The notes: generated by a model from the letters alone, not told the origin. 6,976 nt of DNA from an uncultured Erysipelotrichaceae bacterium (GCA_902803275.1 CADCPE010000132.1:1-6976); one strand, 5' to 3'; positions 1 through 6,664 are shown, counted from the stretch's first letter. Program-made: numbers and translations.

Positions 1-953
1 CCCAGCGGATCGTATGGCGTGCCCTGGAAGTGTGAAGACAGGATGTATTTGATGTCTTCTACGGTGATCTTCTTTTCCGGAACCATGGACCATGGAATAT
101 CATCGCTTTCCGGCGTGAAATCGGCGTCTGGTCCTTCCCATTTATAGGTATGCGGATTGAAGTAACGCCCTATATACCAGGCTCTTGGAGTGTTGTATAC
201 ATGATCTGCATCGTTGTGGGTCCCGAAGATATAGCGGGGATTGAAGACCTTGCCTTTATTCAGGTTCAGGAAATTATCGCTGATGAACTTCTTCAGGTCT
301 TTTGAACAAAGGTGTTCCTTCTTCTGCCCATAGGCATCATCCAGATCAAAGCTGTCGATACCGAACTGATTAGGCATCATGACATACTCATCGTCCTTTA
401 CCCGCTTGGCGATCCAGTGATGGCCGCCGATCGTCTCCAGCCACCAGGCTTCATTTTCATCGTTGAAAGCGATGCCGTTAGGCTCATAGGTTCCATACTT
501 TTCTAACAGCGACCCCAGTCGCAATACGCCTTCTCTGGCGCTTTTCACATACGGAAGGACCAGTTCGACCATATCCTCTTCACCGATCCCGCCCGGAACC
601 TCTTTCCTGTTTCCTTTTCTTTCCTGATATACGACATAAGGATCGGCTCCCAAAACCCGCGGGTTGGTCGTCAAAGTCTCTGTGGCACTCATGCCGACAT
701 TGGCCTCGTTTATACCATTGGCTGCCCAGATGCCCCTTTCAAGGCTGACGCTTGGCGTTGCGGTATAGCGCATAGGATCCTTCGGCAGCTCTATCTCCAG
801 ATGTCCTATGACACTCTTGTATTTTGACTTCTTCTTATCCGGTGTGACGACGATCAGTTTCTTGACTTCAAAATTCCCGTCATCGTTTCTTGCGATCATC
901 GTCGATCCGTCGTATGTTGCTTTCTTTCCTACCAGAATCGTTGTACAGCTCAT
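1..953 (-). CDS. pepD: C69-family dipeptidase (PepD type), N-terminal two thirds, cut by window edge
   Basis: Peptidase family C69 enzymes are cytoplasmic N-terminal-nucleophile hydrolases that cleave a broad range of dipeptides to free amino acids. Translating the minus strand from the ATG at 951-953 gives 317 residues with no stop before the window edge; the family is usually about 470 residues, so roughly the last third is missing. The start MSCTTILVGKKATYDGST places the expected nucleophile at Cys3, next to the initiator Met, followed by the typical MIARNDDG (19-26). Other family-typical stretches are WAANGINEANVGMSATET (76-93), EAWWLETIGGHHWIAKRV (168-185), HVYNTPRAWYIGRYFNP (251-267) and PDADFTPESDDIPWS (275-289). 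A GGGGAG ribosome site lies about 8 nt upstream of the ATG. It is the second gene of an operon behind the hydrolase at 976-1722. The family call is very firm; the exact dipeptide preference is unknown and the symbol is used generically. Confidence 0.93.
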   Translation of the reverse strand, partial: MSCTTILVGKKATYDGSTMIARNDDGNFEVKKLIVVTPDKKKSKYKSVIGHLEIELPKDPMRYTATPSVSLERGIWAANGINEANVGMSATETLTTNPRVLGADPYVVYQERKGNRKEVPGGIGEEDMVELVLPYVKSAREGVLRLGSLLEKYGTYEPNGIAFNDENEAWWLETIGGHHWIAKRVKDDEYVMMPNQFGIDSFDLDDAYGQKKEHLCSKDLKKFISDNFLNLNKGKVFNPRYIFGTHNDADHVYNTPRAWYIGRYFNPHTYKWEGPDADFTPESDDIPWSMVPEKKITVEDIKYILSSHFQGTPYDPL

Positions 954-960
954 ATGCTTT

Positions 961-967
961 CTCCCCT
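961..967 (-). promoter_or_regulatory. Ribosome binding site of the C69 dipeptidase
   Basis: On the minus strand the sequence reads AGGGGAG, followed by AAAGCAT and then the ATG at 953-951. Spacing is about 7 nt. It supports this ATG as the true start and so places the nucleophile Cys at residue 3. Confidence 0.7.
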
Positions 968-975
968 TTTTATGA

Positions 976-1722
976 TTAGCTCAGATAGTAATCTTTGATC
1001 CTTTCCTTGATGTCGGCTGCTTCATCGTAGACTGCATGGCCGTATTCATCATAGAAATAGGACGCGCACTGCAGTTTTTCACACAGGCCTTTCATATCTT
1101 CGTAGCTGAAGACCTTATCGATTTTTGATCCTATAAACAGGATATCCCTGTCTTTTATCCTGTCGAGATCATCGCTCAGATCACACCTGATCAAAGCCTG
1201 ATCAAGGATCGCAAAGCGATTGAACTCGTCATCGCTGATGTCCTTGAAAGCCACCAGTGTCGCTTCCTTGAACTTTTCATTGAACTGCTTTGAATAGACA
1301 TTATCCATGAAACTCTCCACCAGTCTGTAGCTGTCTTTGGCCTTGGCGTATTCATGCCATTTATCAAACAGTTCATTGCCCTTATACATCGTTGAACAAA
1401 GCGCCAGTTTCTTTATAAGCTTCGGATATTTCGCCATCAAAGACATGGCGATCATCCCGCCAAGAGAAACGCCGTAAAGATAGATATCCTTCAGATCCAG
1501 TTCTTCGATCTTGGCATAGACATCTTCGGACATCTCCTCAATGCTGTATTTTTCAGGCAGATCGTTTCTCTGATCAAAAAGATAGACCGTGAATTCATCC
1601 GTAAAAGTACTGTAGGCTTCAATTACCGGATCAGGTGCAGCACAGATCGGTTTGATGCCTATGCCCGGAATTATGAGCATCACCTTTTCCCCGGTACCGA
1701 ATTTGATATAGTTGATCTTCAT
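976..1722 (-). CDS. Alpha/beta-fold hydrolase, substrate unknown
   Basis: This 248-residue protein has the layout of a small single-domain alpha/beta hydrolase with no signal peptide, so it is probably cytoplasmic. The first strand ends in the oxyanion-side loop IIPGIGIK (17-24). The nucleophile elbow is GVSLGG (84-89), with Ser86. The acid is probably Asp202 in FIGSKIDKVFS (196-206), and the base His229 in YGHAVYDEA (227-235). About 80 residues between the elbow and the acid form a helical cap. Such proteins include esterases, lipases and prolyl-iminopeptidase relatives, and the sequence alone does not fix a substrate. The ATG is preceded by GATGAGG about 8 nt upstream. Its stop lies 22 nt before the dipeptidase start, so the two are probably cotranscribed. 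A peptide or amide substrate is conceivable from that pairing, but this is only inference. Confidence 0.9.
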   Translation of the reverse strand: MKINYIKFGTGEKVMLIIPGIGIKPICAAPDPVIEAYSTFTDEFTVYLFDQRNDLPEKYSIEEMSEDVYAKIEELDLKDIYLYGVSLGGMIAMSLMAKYPKLIKKLALCSTMYKGNELFDKWHEYAKAKDSYRLVESFMDNVYSKQFNEKFKEATLVAFKDISDDEFNRFAILDQALIRCDLSDDLDRIKDRDILFIGSKIDKVFSYEDMKGLCEKLQCASYFYDEYGHAVYDEAADIKERIKDYYLS

Positions 1723-1746
1723 AGACTAAACCTCATCATTAACTAA

Positions 1747-1752
1747 ATTATA
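1747..1752 (-). promoter_or_regulatory. Predicted -10 box for the leftward hydrolase-dipeptidase operon
   Basis: The minus strand reads TATAAT here, a perfect -10 consensus. Transcription would start near 1740, leaving a leader of roughly 18 nt that still contains the GATGAGG ribosome site at about 1730-1736. The hexamer 17 nt upstream, TTCATG (1775-1770), is a poor -35, so activity may depend on the -10 or on an activator. Confidence 0.55.
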
Positions 1753-1767
1753 TTCCATTTGAAATTA

Positions 1768-1779
1768 ATCATGAATGAT
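1768..1779. promoter_or_regulatory. Small perfect palindrome between divergent promoters, possible operator
   Basis: ATCAT-GA-ATGAT is a perfect 5-bp inverted repeat around a 2-base centre. It overlaps the start of the rightward extended -10 and covers the leftward -35 position, so a bound protein could affect both directions. A palindrome this short in AT-rich DNA can easily arise by chance, and no regulator gene is in the window. Confidence 0.25.
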
Positions 1780-1784
1780 ACAAT
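1776..1784 (+). promoter_or_regulatory. Predicted extended -10 promoter for the nucleoside hydrolase, implying a leaderless mRNA
   Basis: TGATACAAT matches an extended -10 element (TGn plus TACAAT, five of six to consensus). Transcription normally starts about 7 nt after such a box, here at or next to the A of the ATG at 1791. The only -35-like hexamer, TTGAAA (1759-1764), sits at a short 14 nt spacing, which is more tolerable with an extended -10. No Shine-Dalgarno sequence lies between this box and the ATG, which fits a leaderless transcript. Confidence 0.5.
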
Positions 1785-1790
1785 TATCTT

Positions 1791-2696
1791 ATGAAGACTA
1801 TTCCGATCATAATCGATACCGACCCTGGCGTAGATGATTTTTTCTGCATCGGCATCGGCTGCGCCTTCAGGGAACTTTTTGATCTGCGGGCCATCACTAC
1901 GATCGGCGGAAACAACTCCACCGATGTCACGACCCGCAACGCCCTTGATATACTCAAACTCTTCAAGCGGCTAGATGTTCCGGTCGCAAAAGGCGCTGAC
2001 AGCTTTCTGTTTGAACCGTTTGGCGAACCGGTCGTCAGATTCCACGGCACAAACGGCTTAGGAGACGTACAGCTGGAACATTCCCAAAACACCGCTTCGG
2101 CTTTATCGGCCTGCGATATGATATATGAACAGGCCAGACAGTGCAATGGCGAACTGGTACTGGTCACTGTCGGACCGGAAACGAACCTGGCTCATTCTTT
2201 CCTTAAATATCCCGATCTCAAGGGAATGATCAGAAAGATCGTCGTCATGGGTGGAACGCTGAGCACAGGCAATGTTTCCGAATATGCGGAAGCCAATATC
2301 TACCACGATGCGCAAGCAGCCAGGATCGTTTTTGAGACCGGTATCCCTATTGATATGATCGGACTCAATGTCACCAGAAAAGCTCCGTTAAGAAGATCGA
2401 TCTTTGACGGACTAAACGATCTCGATGAAAGGATCAGGGACGTCATGGAAAAACTGATCGAATTCCGCAACGAAGAATCAATGCACGACGCGATAGCCAT
2501 TTCTTCACTGGTCTCTGATAAGGTCCTGATCTTCAAGGATGCCTTTACAAGCATCATCGATGACTATTCTGAAAAACGCGGCATGAGTGTTGTCGACTAT
2601 GAAAAGGCTCCAAATTCAAGAGTAGCTGTAGACATCAATGTCGATGAGTACTACAAGGTCATGAGACAGATGATCCTCCTGTTGAGCAAGCGATGA
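1791..2696 (+). CDS. Nucleoside hydrolase (inosine-uridine-preferring family)
   Basis: These enzymes split the N-glycosidic bond of ribonucleosides to give a free base and ribose, a cytoplasmic salvage step that depends on a bound calcium ion. At 301 residues it has normal family length and no signal peptide. The diagnostic DTDPGVDD is at 9-16, giving the calcium ligands Asp11, Asp15 and Asp16 with Asp11 as probable catalytic base. Asn41 lies in the TTIGGNN loop, HGTNGLGD is at 85-92, VVMGG at 151-155, the ribose-binding EAN at 167-169 (Glu167, Asn169), and MHDAIA at 231-236 carries His232 and the last calcium ligand Asp233. All expected active-site residues are present, so it should be active. 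Base preference cannot be read reliably. Its TGA overlaps the ATG of the next gene, so the two are translationally coupled. The start has no ribosome site, but an extended -10 box sits just upstream. Confidence 0.95.
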   Translation: MKTIPIIIDTDPGVDDFFCIGIGCAFRELFDLRAITTIGGNNSTDVTTRNALDILKLFKRLDVPVAKGADSFLFEPFGEPVVRFHGTNGLGDVQLEHSQNTASALSACDMIYEQARQCNGELVLVTVGPETNLAHSFLKYPDLKGMIRKIVVMGGTLSTGNVSEYAEANIYHDAQAARIVFETGIPIDMIGLNVTRKAPLRRSIFDGLNDLDERIRDVMEKLIEFRNEESMHDAIAISSLVSDKVLIFKDAFTSIIDDYSEKRGMSVVDYEKAPNSRVAVDINVDEYYKVMRQMILLLSKR

Positions 2697-3529
2697 AACT
2701 GTTTTATCGAAATAAAAACGTAACGACAAAAACGATCAATCTGCCGGTCAACGGCCGCATCGTTCCTTTATTGATAATTGCCCCTGTAAACAGGCCTGAG
2801 AATGCAACGGGTGTCCTATGGATGCACGGAGGTGGTTATTTCTGCGGTTTTAAGGAACTGGTCTATAATTCCCGGGGAATTGACCTGGTGGAACAGTTTG
2901 GCTGTGTCGTCATATCTCCCGGATATCATCTTTCGCTCTTTCATCCTTATCCTGCTGCACTTGAAGAGTGTTATGAAGCGTTGCTTTTCATGAAGGAAAA
3001 CCACAGGCAGCTTGGCATAAACATCGATCAGCTGATGGTGGGCGGAGAAAGTGCCGGAGGCGGTCTGTGTGCCGCTTTGACGATGATGGCCAGGGACAAA
3101 GAGGAAGTAAACATCGCCTTTCAGATGCCTCTTTATCCGATGCTCGATTGTTTTGATACAGGATCTTCAGCGAACAACCATTCATGGTCCTGGAATACCA
3201 CTCTCAATCATCTGGCCTGGAAACTGTATCTGAGAAAAGATTACGGCAAACCTGTATCGCCATATGCTTCTGCTGCCAGGGGGCAGGACTACAGCAATCT
3301 TCCTGCCGCCTATTCGTTTGTCTGCAGCGAAGAACCGTTCTACGATGAGACGATCACCTACTTTGACAACCTTCAAAAAGCGGGCGTTGAAGCAAAGCTC
3401 GATATCTATGAAGGCATGTATCATGGTTTTGACATGCTAGAGCCTCAACACGTTACAAGCAGGCAGGCCATAGAGAATTTCCGTAAATATTTTGCCTATG
3501 CCAAGGAAAACTTCTATGCCTTTAACTAA
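2693..3529 (+). CDS. HSL-family alpha/beta hydrolase (acetyl esterase/lipase type)
   Basis: This 278-residue protein belongs to the hormone-sensitive-lipase group of alpha/beta hydrolases (alpha/beta-hydrolase fold 3), which usually hydrolyse short acyl esters. The family's oxyanion motif is MHGGGYFCG (44-52), the nucleophile elbow is GGESAGGG (117-124) with Ser120, and the base is His244 in YHGFD (243-247). The acid position, normally Asp in a DPLRDE-like motif, reads EEPFYDE (213-219), which puts Glu214 where Asp is usual. No signal peptide is seen, so it is probably cytoplasmic. Its ATG overlaps the upstream TGA as ATGA, with no good ribosome site of its own; translation probably depends on ribosomes finishing the nucleoside hydrolase. 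The physiological ester is unknown, and acylated nucleosides or sugars would fit the context only as speculation. Confidence 0.92.
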   Translation: MKLFYRNKNVTTKTINLPVNGRIVPLLIIAPVNRPENATGVLWMHGGGYFCGFKELVYNSRGIDLVEQFGCVVISPGYHLSLFHPYPAALEECYEALLFMKENHRQLGINIDQLMVGGESAGGGLCAALTMMARDKEEVNIAFQMPLYPMLDCFDTGSSANNHSWSWNTTLNHLAWKLYLRKDYGKPVSPYASAARGQDYSNLPAAYSFVCSEEPFYDETITYFDNLQKAGVEAKLDIYEGMYHGFDMLEPQHVTSRQAIENFRKYFAYAKENFYAFN

Positions 3530-3546
3530 TTGCCTGTCTTATGCGC

Positions 3547-3552
3547 TAAAAT
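3547..3552 (+). promoter_or_regulatory. Weak -10-like box before the phosphodiesterase
   Basis: TAAAAT differs from consensus at one position, but there is no recognisable -35 at 16-18 nt and no TGn extension. I see no terminator in the 46 nt gap after the esterase, so read-through from the upstream pair is at least as likely as a separate promoter. Confidence 0.2.
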
Positions 3553-3561
3553 AGCTTTGAT

Positions 3562-3567
3562 AGGAAG
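3562..3567 (+). promoter_or_regulatory. Ribosome binding site that supports the GTG start of the phosphodiesterase
   Basis: AGGAAG ends 8 nt before the GTG at 3576. There is no nearby in-frame ATG, and the first in-frame Met (residue 29) would remove the charged cytoplasmic N-terminus, so GTG is chosen as the start. Confidence 0.65.
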
Positions 3568-3575
3568 TGTAGATT

Positions 3576-5453
3576 GTGAAAAAGAAGATCGAAGAATTAA
3601 AAGAAGTAATTACAAAGTTTTTTGCGGATTTCAAAGTATTCCTGAAGGATACTTTCATGCTGTTCAAAGAGAATTTCCATGATGTATTCATCTTCATCTT
3701 TCTGTGTGCCTTTATGTCCGTCGTCGGTACGCTCGTTCTTAAGGAGTTCATTCTTAACACGATCCTTATAGCCAACGGCACAACATATATAGCTCCTTCA
3801 AATCTGTTGACTATCCTCTTTTCATCAAAGACCGTCTTCCTGCTGCTGGTCTTCCTGATCCTGGTCGCCCTCATGTCTATTTTTGAGATCGCCGGTCTTC
3901 TTCATGCTTTCTCTATGAGTCAGGTCGGAAGAGACACCAATCTCACCTCAATGTGTGCTGCAGGTTTAAGGACCTGCCGAAAGGCCTTCGATCCGCAGAA
4001 CTGGCTGATCATCGTTTTCCTGATCGTCCTGTTCCCTCTGGCCAAGGTGCTGCCACTGTCAAGTTCCGTATTCAAACTCATCATTCCCGGTTTCATATAC
4101 CAGACGATCGAATATACATCCTTATACAACAAGATCTATAAGGTCGTTTACTTCTTTTTGATCTGCTTTCTGACCGTCTTTATATTCTCGATCAATATCT
4201 TCGTTCTGCAGAACAGCAGCTTCAATAAGAGCTGCTCCCGCAGCTTGAAACTGCAGAAGGGCAAATATCTCAACACATTCTTTACGATGCTGTTTCTGAC
4301 GATCATCATGAACTTTGTGATCAATTCAGTCGCTTCCGTCGTCGTCATCAATGTCCGTGAGCTTGTCTCTTTCTTTGGCAGCTCCAGCGGCATCGTGACC
4401 AAGTCCAGTGAGCTTGGCACCTATACCTATGCCTTGAGACAGATACTCAGAAGCCTGATCTCTCCGGCTGTAAATAACGCTGCTTTGACCGTTCTTTTCT
4501 ACAGATACATCGAAGAGAAAGGACTTTTCACCGCCATCTCCAAAGAAGTCTTCAGAGAAGTCAAACCGAACAGAAAGTCGATGCTCATTATCGGCGCAGG
4601 CTGCGTGATCGTCTTTTCAATGGCTGTCGTTATCTTGAACAGGGATTACTATTTCCTTGCCGAACCGGTGAATATGCCGTATGTCTGCGCTCATCGCGGC
4701 GACAATGTCAATGCTCCGGAAAATACCATACCGGCCTTTGAGCTGGCCGCCATGGAAAACCTGAGCTGGATCGAACTGGATGTCCATCAGACCAAAGACG
4801 GCGTCATCGTCGTCAATCACGACTCTGATATCTACCGTACGACCGGTCAGAAACTGAGCATTCATGATTCAACACTTGAACAGCTGCAGCAGTACGAATA
4901 CGGCGACTGGTTGCCGGGCAACTTTAAAAATGTACATATGCCGACACTCAAGGAAGTTCTACAGATGTGCTATGAGCAGGGCATGTATGTTCAGGTCGAG
5001 ATCAAAGGACACAGAGATGACAAGGATTTTGAAGAAAACATCCTGAAAGTCATCAACGAGACCGATATGCATGATCAGGTCATGATCATTGCTCAGGATT
5101 ACAGCCGTCTGGAAAGAATAAATGAACTTGATCCGACCATCACCAAAGGCTATTGCATGGCTCTGGCTTTCGGCAAGCTTGACGATATTGAATGCACCGA
5201 TAACGTTTCGATCGAAGAGGCCAATGTTACTCCGGAACTGGTCCATGACCTGCATTCCCGCGATGTAAAGGTTTTCTGCTGGACAGTCGACAGTGAAGAT
5301 ACCATCCAGTACCTTGTAAGCTGTGATGTCGATGTCATCGGTACCGACAATCCGACTCTGGTATCAGCTGCTTTGGAGAGGGTAAACTACGATGGCGGCC
5401 TGCCGCGTATCTTCAACATCGCAATGAACTACATCGGCAACATGGACAAGTAG
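3576..5453 (+). CDS. Membrane-anchored glycerophosphodiester phosphodiesterase
   Basis: This 625-residue protein joins an N-terminal polytopic membrane region (GPDPase membrane-domain type) to a C-terminal GDPD catalytic domain. GDPD enzymes hydrolyse glycerophosphodiesters to glycerol 3-phosphate and an alcohol. After a lysine-rich start, hydrophobic segments lie near 37-57, 86-107, 143-160, 189-211, 235-259, a weaker one around 285-308, and 336-354. The catalytic domain starts near 367: CAHRGD (371-376, His373, Arg374), APENT (380-384), ELDVH (400-404, metal ligands Glu400 and Asp402), TKDG (406-409), NHD (414-416, His415), VEIKG (474-478, Glu475), FCWTVD (567-572) and GTDNP (589-593). All core residues are present. 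The stretch before the last membrane segment (about 323-334, KEVFREVKPNRK) is strongly positive, so it is probably cytoplasmic, which would put the catalytic domain outside the cell, near lipid- or teichoic-acid-derived glycerophosphodiesters. The topology and substrate are inference; the family call is firm. The gene starts with GTG. Confidence 0.94.
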   Translation: MKKKIEELKEVITKFFADFKVFLKDTFMLFKENFHDVFIFIFLCAFMSVVGTLVLKEFILNTILIANGTTYIAPSNLLTILFSSKTVFLLLVFLILVALMSIFEIAGLLHAFSMSQVGRDTNLTSMCAAGLRTCRKAFDPQNWLIIVFLIVLFPLAKVLPLSSSVFKLIIPGFIYQTIEYTSLYNKIYKVVYFFLICFLTVFIFSINIFVLQNSSFNKSCSRSLKLQKGKYLNTFFTMLFLTIIMNFVINSVASVVVINVRELVSFFGSSSGIVTKSSELGTYTYALRQILRSLISPAVNNAALTVLFYRYIEEKGLFTAISKEVFREVKPNRKSMLIIGAGCVIVFSMAVVILNRDYYFLAEPVNMPYVCAHRGDNVNAPENTIPAFELAAMENLSWIELDVHQTKDGVIVVNHDSDIYRTTGQKLSIHDSTLEQLQQYEYGDWLPGNFKNVHMPTLKEVLQMCYEQGMYVQVEIKGHRDDKDFEENILKVINETDMHDQVMIIAQDYSRLERINELDPTITKGYCMALAFGKLDDIECTDNVSIEEANVTPELVHDLHSRDVKVFCWTVDSEDTIQYLVSCDVDVIGTDNPTLVSAALERVNYDGGLPRIFNIAMNYIGNMDK

Positions 5454-5473
5454 AAGAGCGAAAGCTCTTTTTT
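5453..5473 (+). terminator. Rho-independent terminator after the phosphodiesterase
   Basis: AAGAGC (5454-5459) pairs perfectly with GCTCTT (5464-5469) around a GAAA tetraloop, followed directly by TTTT; the stem can gain a G-U pair at its base. The hairpin begins at the last base of the TAG stop codon, so the coding region and terminator touch. It probably ends the 1791-5453 transcript. Confidence 0.82.
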
Positions 5474-5513
5474 AATACTTGCAATATATTTTAAATTAAC
5501 TGAAACTTAGAGT

Positions 5514-6296
5514 ATGTTAAGCAAAGAACTTTATCCGATGATCTTTAAAAGAAAGTCCTTCCATACCTTCAGAAACTGGAAGACCAAACTATCCTACTCG
5601 GAAGAGTACCGCATTAGTGATGATGAATATGCAGACATACTTCGGTTTTTTGAAAACTCTGACAGGCTCTATCCTGAGATCAGAGTTGCCATGCGCATTG
5701 CCGACAACAAAGAGACCAGCTGCGCAAGGGGTCAGGAAAAAGTACTGCTTTTCTATAGTGAAGAGAAAGACAATTATCTGATGAATATCGGCTATATCTG
5801 TGAACAGCTCGACCTCTATCTTGCCCTTAGAAACATCGGTGCCCTGTGGTTTGGACTCAATATCGCAAGGATGCCTGACTACAAAGGACTCAAGTATGTG
5901 ATCATGATCGCCGTATGCAAGGTCCCTGAAGACAGCTTCCGCAAGGATGTCTATAAGGCGAAAAGAAAGACCGCGGAAGAAATATGGCACGGGGATCAGA
6001 TCAATGGCATCAGCGAGAGAGTGCGCTTTGCGCCCAGTGCCTGCAACACTCAGCCGTGGATCATCGAAAACCGTGACGATACTTTTGATGTCTATCGCTA
6101 CAGGAGCCCGATCAGGAAATGGGTCAGGCCTGTGGACGGGGTGATCCACTTCAACCATATAGATATCGGGATCTTTCTGTGTTTCCTGGAACTGTGTCTT
6201 GATCAGGAAGGCTATACGTATAAAAGAAAGCTCTTCATTGACGACAAAAATGAAGAAATGAATCTTGTTGCCCGTTATGAAAATATCTCAGCATAA
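5514..6296 (+). CDS. Nitroreductase-family protein, TM1586-like
   Basis: The 260-residue product resembles the TM1586-type putative nitroreductases, flavin-binding proteins that reduce small molecules with NAD(P)H; the native substrate of this subgroup is not established. The N-terminal RKSFHTF (13-19) matches the usual RRSIR.F flavin-phosphate-binding start. The helix-rich stretch NIGYICEQLDLYLALRNIG (91-109), followed by ALWFGL (110-115), resembles the central dimer helix and glycine-containing turn of nitroreductases. RFAPSACNTQPW (171-182) is the typical APSA.N.QPW motif, which in this subgroup lies in the second half of the chain. An in-frame TAG at 5508-5510 means ATG 5514 is the earliest possible start. 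No clear ribosome site precedes it, so Met9 (ATG 5538) cannot be excluded. The gene stands between terminators and is probably monocistronic. Its last codons form one arm of the shared 3' hairpin. Confidence 0.82.
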   Translation: MLSKELYPMIFKRKSFHTFRNWKTKLSYSEEYRISDDEYADILRFFENSDRLYPEIRVAMRIADNKETSCARGQEKVLLFYSEEKDNYLMNIGYICEQLDLYLALRNIGALWFGLNIARMPDYKGLKYVIMIAVCKVPEDSFRKDVYKAKRKTAEEIWHGDQINGISERVRFAPSACNTQPWIIENRDDTFDVYRYRSPIRKWVRPVDGVIHFNHIDIGIFLCFLELCLDQEGYTYKRKLFIDDKNEEMNLVARYENISA

Positions 6297-6309
6297 AGCT
6301 GAGATATTT
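6281..6309. terminator. Shared hairpin between convergent nitroreductase and glycogen synthase genes
   Basis: AAATATCTCAGC (6281-6292) is perfectly complementary to GCTGAGATATTT (6298-6309) around a 5-base loop, a 12-bp stem. The nitroreductase stop TAA (6294-6296) lies in the loop, and the glycogen synthase stop (complement of 6308-6310) lies at the base of the right arm. The rightward transcript continues into a T-rich run (TTTATTGTTT), and the leftward one has a short TTTT. Both are imperfect T-tracts, but a bidirectional terminator is the simplest reading. Confidence 0.75.
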
Positions 6310-6664
6310 ATTGTTTATGTTTGCCCAGAAGGTAGCGCATCTCCGCGCCCTTGGAGATATTGCCCTGGACCTTCATCTGTCCGTTGACGAACAGTCTGTC
6401 GGCGGATACCGCACCGGTCGCCATGTTGTAGAGATTGTCGAAGCTTGTGGCAATCCTTACATGAGCCTTGTCATGACTGGTCGGATACATCTCCATTCCT
6501 GCCTTGCTGAACTGCAAATGGAACGTTCCTTCACCCGGCCCTTCAATCCTGATCTCAACGATATTGGAATAGTCATCGCTTTGTCTGGCCAGATATTCGT
6601 CTCTTTCTTCCTTAAGATCGCCGTAGATGATCTTCAGTACATCAAAGGCATCAGCGAATGTGAC
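6308..6664 (-). other. SCP2-like C-terminal domain within the glycogen synthase gene
   Basis: This stretch encodes roughly the last 118 residues. SCP2 domains typically have about 100-115 residues and end with a pattern of strand, DL..L..G, F..GK.K..G, and a final helix. Here that end reads DNLYNMATG, then LFVNGQMKVQGN, then AEMRYLLGKHKQ, a close match in order and spacing. Known SCP2 domains bind lipids or other hydrophobic ligands in a tunnel; whether this one does is unknown. Confidence 0.7.

Noticed and set aside
312..506. Open frame of 64 codons on the plus strand
   Set aside because: It lies wholly inside the C69 dipeptidase on the opposite strand, which has strong family motifs; there is no ribosome site and the product resembles nothing recognisable.
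3530..3575. Possible terminator between esterase and phosphodiesterase
   Set aside because: No stem of useful length followed by a T-run can be built in this 46-base gap, so a transcript end is not supported.
3920..4420. Minus-strand frames opposite the phosphodiesterase membrane region
   Set aside because: Antisense of hydrophobic codons often stays open; the plus strand has the GPDPase membrane domain continuous with a full GDPD domain.
5589..6158. Long 189-codon minus-strand frame opposite the nitroreductase
   Set aside because: The plus-strand frame carries the nitroreductase motifs (RKSF.TF, APSACNTQPW); the antisense frame shows no domain pattern and looks like a codon-bias shadow.
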